This document shows, piece by piece, positions 30,367 to 37,712 of a stretch of 38,115 nt of DNA. The notes under the pieces are model-generated. The model worked only from the letters and a program-made list of their open reading frames with translations, ran no database searches and was not told the DNA's origin. The stretch is from a virus, in the IMG/VR virus record IMGVR_UViG_3300045902_000409, positions 1-38,115 of that record; one strand, given 5' to 3'. Numbering within the stretch: the first letter of the stretch is position 1; each line of letters starts with the position of its first letter. The translations under genes and the position numbers were made by a program.

Positions 30367-32292
30367 ATGGCATTAGAGTTTAGCCAGAAAAAATCTCCTA
30401 CAAGAGACACGATATCTGACATTCTGTACGGCTCAAGTTATGAAAAACTAGACAAAAACATACAGGATGGCATGGGATCTATCGTTCAATTGGCAAATGC
30501 CGTAGAGACCCCAGAGCTAGAGGATCTTCGCAAAATTAGCATGATGGTCGGTTTTGATGACCACGCATCCATAGTGCGCCCAAAGGCGATACAAAAAGAT
30601 CCTAATGAAATGTACTCCAAAGAAAATCCATTGATTGTGGATAAGGTTCATGGCGTACCTAAAGTGATGCTTAAACAGCTATCGGTACGAGATCCGGTAG
30701 TGTCGGCCATCATTAAAGAGTTTTCAATTAGAATTGCTGCATTCGGAATTAAGTCGCGCAATCGTTATGATATTGGTGCCAAGGTGGTCCCAATTGAAGG
30801 ACTAATCTCCGAAGACAATAAAGATAAAGTTGAGGCCGTTGTTAAGAATTTAGAAAACTGGTTTTTTAACATTGGAAATTTAAGAAAGCGCCCACCCAAA
30901 TACAGAATGACCTTTGAAGAGTTTTTGGGAATTGTAACGAGGGACATGCTAACTTACGGCTATGCTGCGGTAGAAAAAGTCCGAGATAAGGACGGCAACT
31001 TGTCGTACCTATGGCCTGCGGATACCTCTACCATCTATTACGCAAGGCCCGGAGTTAGTAAGGCCGATCTAATAGGTCAACTTTCTAATTATGTGGACGA
31101 TAAGGGCACATATAAATTCGAATTACATAATCACTATAGCTACATACAGGTAATCCAAGGAAAGGCATATAAAGGCTTCACCGATGCCGAAATGGACTTT
31201 ATTTTCCTAAATAGGCAATCATGGTGGGAAAATCAAGGCATTACGACCGGACCGCTAGAGCTATGCTTGCCGCTAATCAACTCCCACCTACAGTCCATCA
31301 ACTATAACAACAACTTCCTGCTTCAGGGCACAGCATCAAAAATGATCTTAATGCTCAAGAATGCCTCTCCACAAACCGTACAGGAATTTAGAGCTAGATG
31401 GAACTCAATGATATCTCAGGCCCATATTAACGGCTTTAGAACCCCTATTGTTGGGGGAGAGTTTGATATTGAGCAATTATCTTTGGGTAATGGTCCGAAA
31501 GATATGGAAATGGTTCAATTCCAGGACGATTTGGTTCGCAAAATGTGCTCCATATTTGGAATAGATCCTGCCGCTTTGGGCTGGTCTCACCTAGCAAGAA
31601 CGGCCAACCAGAATAGCCTATCTGAGGGCTCCCAAGCATGGAAAGTGTCGTACTCCGAAAAAAGAGGGTTCAAGCCCGTACTTAATATCTTACAAAATTG
31701 GCTAAACTCGTCTGTATTGCCAGAAATTCAAGAAGGGATCGAAGAAATCCTAGAGTTTACGTTTGTCGGCCTAGATAGAGAAGATAAGCAGGTAGAGCTA
31801 CAGAGATTCCAGCAAGAGCTTTCCACATATAGAACCATTAATGACATTAGAAAAGAGGTAGGTCTTGATCCATTGCCGGACCTAGGCTCTAATATGGTAC
31901 TTAATCCGACAGCACTACAAATCAATCAGGTTTATATGAAGGCAAACGAGATTAGAGCTACCTATATGGGCCAGGAGGCTATGCAGCCAGAATTCGAAGC
32001 TCCTCCGGCAAATGCTGCTTTTATGCAAACCCAGCAAATGGAAATGCAAGCGACACAACAAGCTGAAATGGTGCAACAAGAGGCAGACGATAAAGCAGAG
32101 AAAATGGAAAAAAACATGCCAGTCCATAGGAGTCAGGCAGAGAACATAAGAGACGACCTTATTAATATCAAAAATTCCATTGAAGAAGAATTTGACAGAG
32201 CTTCTAAGTTGGCATTAGCTAAGCTTAAAATACATTCCGATGGACTATTAAAGCACGAGGGCAATTGTGGACCAGAGTGCGATCACGAATAA
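30367..32292 (+). CDS. Portal protein
   Basis: A 641-residue protein forming the dodecameric ring through which DNA enters the head. ATG 30367 has GAGAG upstream; a TTG seven codons earlier is inside the previous gene. Portal-like features: a wing/clip region with G-Y-A-A-V-E-K-V-R-D and Y-L-W-P-A-D-T-S (about 200-225), I-T-T-G-P-L-E-L, and the stem-crown part with F-Q-D-D-L-V-R-K-M-C-S-I-F-G-I-D-P-A-A-L (about 385-405), the most conserved portal block. The tail is Gln/Met/Glu-rich coiled coil and ends in a Cys/His string (C-G-P-E-C-D-H-E). It overlaps the head-morphogenesis gene by 26 bases. Confidence 0.85.
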   Translation: MALEFSQKKSPTRDTISDILYGSSYEKLDKNIQDGMGSIVQLANAVETPELEDLRKISMMVGFDDHASIVRPKAIQKDPNEMYSKENPLIVDKVHGVPKVMLKQLSVRDPVVSAIIKEFSIRIAAFGIKSRNRYDIGAKVVPIEGLISEDNKDKVEAVVKNLENWFFNIGNLRKRPPKYRMTFEEFLGIVTRDMLTYGYAAVEKVRDKDGNLSYLWPADTSTIYYARPGVSKADLIGQLSNYVDDKGTYKFELHNHYSYIQVIQGKAYKGFTDAEMDFIFLNRQSWWENQGITTGPLELCLPLINSHLQSINYNNNFLLQGTASKMILMLKNASPQTVQEFRARWNSMISQAHINGFRTPIVGGEFDIEQLSLGNGPKDMEMVQFQDDLVRKMCSIFGIDPAALGWSHLARTANQNSLSEGSQAWKVSYSEKRGFKPVLNILQNWLNSSVLPEIQEGIEEILEFTFVGLDREDKQVELQRFQQELSTYRTINDIRKEVGLDPLPDLGSNMVLNPTALQINQVYMKANEIRATYMGQEAMQPEFEAPPANAAFMQTQQMEMQATQQAEMVQQEADDKAEKMEKNMPVHRSQAENIRDDLINIKNSIEEEFDRASKLALAKLKIHSDGLLKHEGNCGPECDHE

Positions 32293-33145
32293 AATTGAAG
32301 AAGAATTAATCAAGATATCTGGTCGAGATTTTTCCAAGATTAAAAAGATCATTTCCAACTTGACCGCCTTTTTTAAATTAAAAATGATCGGACCGGACGC
32401 AGTCCGCCCTACTGAGTGGGCATCATTGGTTGCGGATAATTGGGTAAATCCAGCCGACCCTATTGATGCCATGAAAACCATTCCAGGTATTTACATCAGA
32501 ACTATATCCATGCTCCCATTGCCGCCCCCGCCCGAAAGTATACGTAATAGGACAATCAAATTTCTCAAAACCAATTCCTTAAACTACCTGGAAGGTTTAA
32601 GACAAAAGCTAACTAATGATGCCCATGCCATAATATTGGGCGAGGGTGCAGCGTCAGAAAAGATGCGTTCCATTCTTGGAGAAGGCGTTGAGGCCGGAGC
32701 AAGCAATCAAGAAATAGCCCAGAAGTTGTCTGAAGCCTTTGGAAGGTTTAATGCCAATTGGCAGTCTGTTGTCAGAACAGAATTAGCTCATGCCCAAAAC
32801 ATCGCATCATTTGACGCCATTATTTCCAACAATGAAGGCAAGAATCCCGAAGAAATACTCGTGGCCAAATACGGACCCTGGGACGCAAAAACCTGCAAAT
32901 CTTGCCAAAAACTTTGGCATTGGGAAGAAAATCCTTTAATTCCAAAGATATATAAGCTGTCTGAATTACAAGCGAATAACATTGGACGCAAGGCGGCTGA
33001 TGCAGTCGCATCAATTGCCCCCACGCACCCCCACTGCCGCCATGTACTGGTGCAAGTCCCCGTGGGTTATGGTTTTGATAATGAAGGAAATCTGACATAT
33101 AAAGGCAGCAGCTACTCAGAATTAGATAGGCAAAGGAAGAAGTAG
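32267..33145 (+). CDS. Head morphogenesis protein (SPP1 gp7/Mu gpF type)
   Basis: A 292-residue minor head protein, typically a few copies attached to the portal and injected or needed for correct head assembly. GTG start with GAGGG upstream, inside the portal gene. The C-terminal half matches the Mu F-like domain: S-V-V-R-T-E-L-A-H-A-Q-N (about 165-177), T-C-K-S-C-Q-K-L (about 208-215) and H-P-H-C-R-H-V-L (about 250-257), with Cys/His residues that may bind zinc. The N-terminus is helical. Position right after the portal is the rule for this family. It ends the rightward block, facing the convergent zinc-ribbon gene with no gap. Confidence 0.85.
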   Translation: MDQSAITNKIEEELIKISGRDFSKIKKIISNLTAFFKLKMIGPDAVRPTEWASLVADNWVNPADPIDAMKTIPGIYIRTISMLPLPPPPESIRNRTIKFLKTNSLNYLEGLRQKLTNDAHAIILGEGAASEKMRSILGEGVEAGASNQEIAQKLSEAFGRFNANWQSVVRTELAHAQNIASFDAIISNNEGKNPEEILVAKYGPWDAKTCKSCQKLWHWEENPLIPKIYKLSELQANNIGRKAADAVASIAPTHPHCRHVLVQVPVGYGFDNEGNLTYKGSSYSELDRQRKK

Positions 33146-33155
33146 CTACTCTTCC
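33135..33155. terminator. Hairpin at convergent gene ends
   Basis: GGAAG-A-AGTAG / CTACT-CTTCC forms a 10-bp stem with one bulged A, centred exactly on the two facing stop codons (TAG and CTA, 33143-33148). It could protect or stop transcripts from both directions, although no long T-run follows on either strand. Confidence 0.45.
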
Positions 33156-33475
33156 GACTGTATGATTGGTTGAACGGTAAATGCTCCCTCTTTTTCAAAA
33201 GGCAAGTTTACTTCCTTATAGTGAGCGCCGCAATTAAAACAATATTCGTATAGGCTTATTGATGAAGGACTTTTCCAATACTTCATGCGCTCTTCTTTTG
33301 GAGTTTTTTCATATATACGATTAAATTCTTTAACCTGCTTTTCTGCCTCTTTTCTAGTAACAGCATAGTGGCCCCAGCCGCATTTGCTGCAAGCTACCAT
33401 CCTTTGCGCTCTAATCTTTAGAGGTTTTTTTCTTTGAGGCTTTGAGCTCTTTTTCTTCGTGCTCGGCGCTGACAT
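33146..33475 (-). CDS. Small zinc-ribbon protein
   Basis: A 109-residue protein with SD GGAAGG. A very basic N-terminus (about 20 Lys/Arg/Ser/Pro residues) is followed by a zinc ribbon made of C-S-K-C (29-32) and C-F-N-C (79-82), separated by a Lys/Glu helix. Basic tail plus ribbon suggests binding to nucleic acid or to polymerase. Its start lies within the last 65 bases of the SprT-like gene in another frame. The last gene of this leftward block. Confidence 0.65.
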   Translation of the reverse strand: MSAPSTKKKSSKPQRKKPLKIRAQRMVACSKCGWGHYAVTRKEAEKQVKEFNRIYEKTPKEERMKYWKSPSSISLYEYCFNCGAHYKEVNLPFEKEGAFTVQPIIQSEE

Positions 33476-33845
33476 AACCTTCCTTCTCTAGCATCTTTAC
33501 AAAAAGAAGCGTTAATTTGGACTCTATCTTCTTATGTAGTGGTGAATGATCAAAGTCATCTAAGTGCGCAATTTCGTGAGCTAATGTCACCAATAAGTCC
33601 ATCTTACTGTAGGGAGTAAATTCGCAAGTAAAAGGATCTACAGTCTTGATGTGTTGATGATGTGTCCACAATGTGATAACGTATTTCTTGCCGTCATTTG
33701 TGCTGCACAGCCCCATTGTTCTTTGCAGTTTATTTTTAGTAGGGCGGATAGTTTTAATAGACGTTACCTTCTTCAAAGAAGGCACAATCTTTTTGGCCTC
33801 TTCTACGTAGGGTCTAATCCATTCTATTTTTTTAGAAATATACAT
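33411..33845 (-). CDS. SprT-like zinc metallopeptidase
   Basis: A 144-residue protein with the zinc-protease motif H-E-I-A-H (His90, Glu91, His94) followed by D-H-S-P-L-H-K-K (His100 as the likely third ligand, like the H-G-x-x-F of SprT/Spartan proteins). Residues 1-80 form the small alpha/beta lead-in; the last 35 residues are a Lys/Glu tail. SprT-type enzymes cleave proteins bound or cross-linked to DNA, which would fit a phage clearing host proteins from its template, but the substrate is unknown. SD AGGTGA. It sits between a DNA metallophosphoesterase and a zinc ribbon and starts 3 bases after the former. Confidence 0.75.
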   Translation of the reverse strand: MYISKKIEWIRPYVEEAKKIVPSLKKVTSIKTIRPTKNKLQRTMGLCSTNDGKKYVITLWTHHQHIKTVDPFTCEFTPYSKMDLLVTLAHEIAHLDDFDHSPLHKKIESKLTLLFVKMLEKEGYVSAEHEEKELKASKKKTSKD

Positions 33846-33848
33846 CTG

Positions 33849-35426
33849 TCACCTAGTTATTTTTAGTCGCCACTTACCCTGTACTGATATTATCATTTGT
33901 CGCTGACCATTGCTAAATAAAATGCATGACGCATGTAGCCAAGAACTTGGTCCACGGTTATAACGTAGCTTTAGTAAGGTAGAAGTTCCAACCTGCCACA
34001 CTCTCCTCAAGATCCCTGGACTGTGGGAGTGACCTACAATTGCACTACCATAAGCTGTCTCTATATTGGCTATACTACCCCTAGAGCCATTTGGCCCTAG
34101 ATCTCCATGGGCACCTAATTGAACTCCCGCGATCTTATAATCATCGTCTCGTTTCAACCAAACACAATTAGTCAATTTGATCTTTAAATCTCGTTCAATA
34201 GCGAACTGCACTGGATTGTGGCCATCGCACAGAGCTGCTGCTAAATCGAGAGCCAGCCGATAGTTATGAGGATCTTTAAGGTATCGCCCCTCAGACAAGT
34301 ATCTATTTAGAAACTCATCGTGATTAGAGGCAACAATAACAAATTTCTGGTTGATCCACTTTTTCCTAAGCTCCATTAACAAATGTCCAGTATATGCAAG
34401 CTCTTTTTGTAGGGTTGTCGCCATGAAGTTCCGAGTGCTTTTGGCAGTTATATTATTATCTTCATGATGATTGACGCTTTGGCCGGAGAATACGTCATGA
34501 AGTACGACTCTCTTGGGCTCCACTATTTCTATGACTTCATCCCATGTATTTATGGCAGATGCAGCATGCTCTCCTGCATGAAGATCTCCCAATATCAAAG
34601 CCTCTGTATCCTTATGGCTTTTCCGACCTTGTGGGGTATATAAAGAATCTAGGTCATAAAAGTGACCGTTGGTGTCAGCCTGAACTTGCCTTACAAAAAA
34701 TAACTTAGCGTCCTGAATTTCTACAATCAGGCCACCAACAACATGATCTTGCGTCGCCAATAAATCGGTCTTGCTGCGACCATAAAAAGGTACATTAATT
34801 GCGCCGGTAGAAAGCATAATGTGCGGCATCTTAGCATTAGAGGTGGCTACAGACTCTAGTTGTTGCTTGGGGGAGGCTACAATCACGCTCCATTCCTTTT
34901 GCCCTAGCCGCTTCAAGCCGGTCAGTGGATTAATTTGCTTTGGCGATATGCCAAAGTCTTGGGCAATCAAATTAGAATTAAATTGAAACGAAGTATAGAA
35001 AAACTGCCTTAGCTCATGATCTAATTCAAAACCTGCTTTCTTATGAGTGCCTTTCATTGGCAAGACAATAAGCTCAGCATGTTCAGCCTTTAAAAACTGC
35101 CTGATGCTTTCTAAGAATTTATAATGCACTGGCATTCCCGGGATACATGCGGTAACAAAGTACCGCTTTCCACGTCCACCCTTGCCATCGCGCTCAATAA
35201 CCTCTAAAGACTTTGCCTTTGATTCTCTCTTGTATTCGCCCAGTGCTTCATCAGCAAGTTGCTTGTATGTCCAGCCATGATATCGCATCCCGTATTCAGA
35301 CAGACTATCTTTTGCACGGTGCCTGTCATACTCAGAATGATTTGGTCTCTTGCCTAGTTTATCTGCTACTGCCTTAATAGATTTTAACGTAGCAGCCTTG
35401 AGACCTTTATTGTCCTTCTTTGACAT
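33849..35426 (-). CDS. Calcineurin-like phosphoesterase with DNA-binding-like N-terminus
   Basis: A 525-residue protein. Residues 1-70 contain G-K-R-P-N-H-S-E-Y-D-R-H-R and a Tyr/Trp-rich second half, resembling the short DNA-binding repeats found next to homing endonucleases. The phosphoesterase domain (about 275-480) shows all metal motifs: G-D-L-H-A-G-E-H (Asp281, His283), Asp311, A-S-N-H-D (Asn368, His369), G-A-H-G-D (His440) and G-H-S-H-S (His466, His468). The middle part (90-270) is not recognised. It is probably a nuclease; layout and size recall the T5 A1 early protein, but I cannot align them. It is clearly different from the gp47 homologue at 20348. Confidence 0.75.
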   Translation of the reverse strand: MSKKDNKGLKAATLKSIKAVADKLGKRPNHSEYDRHRAKDSLSEYGMRYHGWTYKQLADEALGEYKRESKAKSLEVIERDGKGGRGKRYFVTACIPGMPVHYKFLESIRQFLKAEHAELIVLPMKGTHKKAGFELDHELRQFFYTSFQFNSNLIAQDFGISPKQINPLTGLKRLGQKEWSVIVASPKQQLESVATSNAKMPHIMLSTGAINVPFYGRSKTDLLATQDHVVGGLIVEIQDAKLFFVRQVQADTNGHFYDLDSLYTPQGRKSHKDTEALILGDLHAGEHAASAINTWDEVIEIVEPKRVVLHDVFSGQSVNHHEDNNITAKSTRNFMATTLQKELAYTGHLLMELRKKWINQKFVIVASNHDEFLNRYLSEGRYLKDPHNYRLALDLAAALCDGHNPVQFAIERDLKIKLTNCVWLKRDDDYKIAGVQLGAHGDLGPNGSRGSIANIETAYGSAIVGHSHSPGILRRVWQVGTSTLLKLRYNRGPSSWLHASCILFSNGQRQMIISVQGKWRLKITR

Positions 35427-35883
35427 CTACAGCCTTCTTTTTATAGATCTTGACTACCTCTAGCTTCAAATTGCCTTGTGGAGTTTCTTTTGTATGTGAA
35501 TCCCCGACCCTTAGCCCAGCCATGGCGGCTTCGTCGTCAGAAATTTCAGCAAGAGCAGGAACTCCAAATTCATCGCCGTCAGCTTTGGCCAATACACTGG
35601 CACAATCGCCCAAAGCAATAGGCTCGTCTGACTCTTCAAAGCCATAGCCGTTCATGCGCTCCTGATGCTGCTCAAAAGCTAATTCATTTTGCAAGGAAGA
35701 GATTGTTGAATCGTCTAGGCCAAGCTTTCTTTTGGCAAAGCGAGCAATAATCCCACTTTGGATTAGCATGTCGCTCAATGCGCCGTCCAGCGCAGCTACG
35801 GCCTGTTCAAGTCGCGTAAGCCTTGCATCAAGCCGATCTGTCTTGCTGCCTGAGAAAAGATCTACTGGTTTATTCGGATTCAT
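35407..35883 (-). CDS. Coiled-coil protein with GreA-like C-terminus
   Basis: A 158-residue protein with strong SD AGGGGGATAA. Residues about 15-40 form a heptad helix (L-D-A-R-L-T-R-L-E-Q-A-V). The last 60 residues read L-G-D-C-A-S-V-L-A, then I-S-D-D-E-A and V-G-D-S-H-T-K-E-T-P-Q-G followed by L-E-V-V-K-I, close to the G-D-x-V-x-V-x-T-P-x-G...E-I-x-x-I pattern of the GreA/GreB FKBP-like domain. GreA factors reactivate stalled RNA polymerase by inserting a coiled coil with two acidic residues at its tip; here the coil is short and the tip is not evident. A polymerase-binding regulator is a reasonable inference but unproven. It overlaps the phosphoesterase start by 20 bases. Confidence 0.55.
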   Translation of the reverse strand: MNPNKPVDLFSGSKTDRLDARLTRLEQAVAALDGALSDMLIQSGIIARFAKRKLGLDDSTISSLQNELAFEQHQERMNGYGFEESDEPIALGDCASVLAKADGDEFGVPALAEISDDEAAMAGLRVGDSHTKETPQGNLKLEVVKIYKKKAVDVKEGQ

Positions 35884-37353
35884 TTATCCCCCTGTGTTAA
35901 TTTTGCAAAATTCTACTGACCCTATGGGCTCGTAGATTTTTTTAATTCTTAACCAAGAATGCCTCAATAACATCGGATTGTCAACAGTCTGAATGTCAAA
36001 TATAAGCGACCGGTCCTTATCGGCAGTCGTTCTGAGCGCCCTACCTATGGCCTGCTTATTTAGAGGCTCTGATGCAGTGCACAAAATATTAAATAATACG
36101 TCAGTGGTTTTTAGGTCCGATCCCCGGCCCAGTACTGTCGTAGCTATTAGACATTTAACATCTTTATTATTAAAGTCAATTACGGCCTGGTTCACGCCCT
36201 TCTTATCGTCCCCAGAAACAAAAACAGCCCCAGGGATCATACTGACCAGCATTTCCCCGTATTCTTTCAACGGAACCAATATCAATACTTGCTTGGATTG
36301 ATTGACAAATTTTGTAGCTAAAGCAACAATAGACCGATTCAACGCCATATTGCCCATTACATTGGTCTGGATATTTCTTAATCTGTCGTCGATATTGGGA
36401 GCAATCGCCTCGTGCTGCAAAATAACAAACCTTGGCCTACTAAGCACCCCGTCCTGTATACCTTCGCTAGTTTCGTATTTGTAGATTGGATCATAGGTAA
36501 TACCGCGCAACCGTATGTCGGCACCGTCATTGCGCATCCAGGTCCCAGTTAGAGACAGTCTATTCCAGGTATTTGGGAAAATCTTTAAGGCCACGTTTTC
36601 AAAGGTCTTTGCAGGCATAAGGTCTGCTTCATCAAAAATAACCAATTCAACATCCACAAAGGGATTTTCCCCAGATATCTTAGCTAGACTCTGCAATGTG
36701 GCTACTGTTATCAAATAGTCAACTTTTTTGACACCTGCACCATACTTACCCACCCACCGCTGCCCTAGGTGCTCTTTAAAGGTCCTATATGTCTGCTCTA
36801 AAATCTGGGCACTAGGTACGCAGAATACGGTCTTGACGCCTAGTTCACGAATAACGCGAAGAGCCAACGAGGTTTTGCCGGACCCTGTACCAGCAATAAT
36901 AGTAGAGCGCCTTTCTCCATTGATATAGCGTTCAAAGGCAATTTTCTGCCATTCCCTCATTGGTGGGGGCTCTTTATGCCAGGGGATTTTTTTAGAATTG
37001 TCTGGGCGATTCACAACATCCAAAACCCTATACGGCTTTTTAGACATCTTCAATATATCCTCGACTATGGGCCAAAGACCACCTAAAATGTTGATATTAT
37101 TGGCATCATCCTGTTCGTAGCATTTTTCAAATACTAGATCCTTTAGCTCCTGAAGCTTATTGGATGCCCATTCCGTCCCGTATCGACTAGAATAAAAGCC
37201 GAATTTTTTAACAAAGTTTTTAACTTGAAACTCAGCGGACTTATTTTTATAGCGCAAGGCGTTATCAATTAATTCCAAAACCCTGTCGTAACTCTCGGTC
37301 GCTTCATTAAAATTTAGGGTCGTGTATGTAGGGCCGTGGGTTACTAATATCAT
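35884..37353 (-). CDS. SF2 DNA helicase (UvsW-like)
   Basis: A 489-residue helicase. Motif I A-G-T-G-S-G-K-T (154-161), Ia V-P-S-A-Q-I-L-E-Q (179-187), Ib V-A-T-L-Q-S-L (217-223), II D-E-A-D (241-244), III L-S-L-T-G-T (267-271), IV V-L-I-L-V-P, V A-T-T-V-L-G-R-G-S-D and VI Q-A-I-G-R-A-L-R-T are all present, in the order of UvsW/RecG-like branch-migrating enzymes. T4 UvsW unwinds R-loops and regresses forks, turning off origin replication in favour of recombination; the same use is likely here. About 130 N-terminal residues precede the motor. There is no SD; a promoter-like element ends 6 bases before the ATG. First gene of this leftward block. Confidence 0.88.
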   Translation of the reverse strand: MILVTHGPTYTTLNFNEATESYDRVLELIDNALRYKNKSAEFQVKNFVKKFGFYSSRYGTEWASNKLQELKDLVFEKCYEQDDANNINILGGLWPIVEDILKMSKKPYRVLDVVNRPDNSKKIPWHKEPPPMREWQKIAFERYINGERRSTIIAGTGSGKTSLALRVIRELGVKTVFCVPSAQILEQTYRTFKEHLGQRWVGKYGAGVKKVDYLITVATLQSLAKISGENPFVDVELVIFDEADLMPAKTFENVALKIFPNTWNRLSLTGTWMRNDGADIRLRGITYDPIYKYETSEGIQDGVLSRPRFVILQHEAIAPNIDDRLRNIQTNVMGNMALNRSIVALATKFVNQSKQVLILVPLKEYGEMLVSMIPGAVFVSGDDKKGVNQAVIDFNNKDVKCLIATTVLGRGSDLKTTDVLFNILCTASEPLNKQAIGRALRTTADKDRSLIFDIQTVDNPMLLRHSWLRIKKIYEPIGSVEFCKINTGG

Positions 37354-37359
37354 ACCCAG

Positions 37360-37388
37360 AGTTTACAACTATTTGGAAATATAGTAAA
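37360..37388 (-). promoter_or_regulatory. Leftward promoter for UvsW-like gene, leaderless layout
   Basis: Minus strand TTTACT (37388-37383), 17-base spacer, TAAACT (37365-37360), then CTGGGT and the ATG at 37353. Each hexamer matches 4 of 6 with ideal spacing. It interleaves with the rightward promoter across the same 30 bases. Confidence 0.5.
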
Positions 37389-37390
37389 TT
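37362..37390 (+). promoter_or_regulatory. Rightward promoter for 37398 gene, leaderless layout
   Basis: TTTACA (37362-37367), 17-base spacer, TAAATT (37385-37390), then seven A and the ATG at 37398. The -35 matches 5 of 6, the -10 4 of 6. No SD is present. The two opposing promoters occupy almost the same bases, so only one polymerase can bind at a time. Confidence 0.55.
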
Positions 37391-37397
37391 AAAAAAA

Positions 37398-37712
37398 ATG
37401 AGTCGCAGCAGAAGAGGCGGTAATAGGGATAGGGACGAGATTTTAAGAGGTGAGCTTAGGAAAGCCAAAAAGCAAATTAAGCAACTCCAGAAAGAAAATC
37501 AAAGACTTATCATTTTATTAGAGCATCAAAATAGACCAATTGTGGTAAGGAAAGGAGTGTCAAAAACTAAGACACCTGTCCAAAAAGGTGACTGCCCTGA
37601 TTGCGGAGTGGGTATATTGGAAGTAATAGATTTGGGACTTAGGAAGATGCATGTGTGTAAGGAGTGTGGCTTTAGGAAAGTCATTAAATTAGATGGCAAA
37701 GACAAAACGTGA
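37398..37712 (+). CDS. Coiled-coil zinc-ribbon protein
   Basis: A 104-residue protein. The N-terminus is Arg/Gly-rich (S-R-S-R-R-G-G-N-R-D-R), then a Lys/Gln/Leu helix (about 18-42) likely to form a coiled coil, then a zinc ribbon: C-P-D-C (66-69) and C-K-E-C (88-91), spaced like the ribbons of transcription factors. Basic arm plus ribbon suggests nucleic-acid or RNA-polymerase binding, and its position as first gene of a rightward unit facing the UvsW-like gene suggests a regulator. No SD. It overlaps the next gene by 20 bases. Confidence 0.6.
   Translation: MSRSRRGGNRDRDEILRGELRKAKKQIKQLQKENQRLIILLEHQNRPIVVRKGVSKTKTPVQKGDCPDCGVGILEVIDLGLRKMHVCKECGFRKVIKLDGKDKT

Noticed and set aside
35993-36301. 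Plus-strand ORF opposite the UvsW-like helicase
   Set aside because: It lies wholly over conserved helicase motifs V-VI and has low-complexity Ser/Leu composition.
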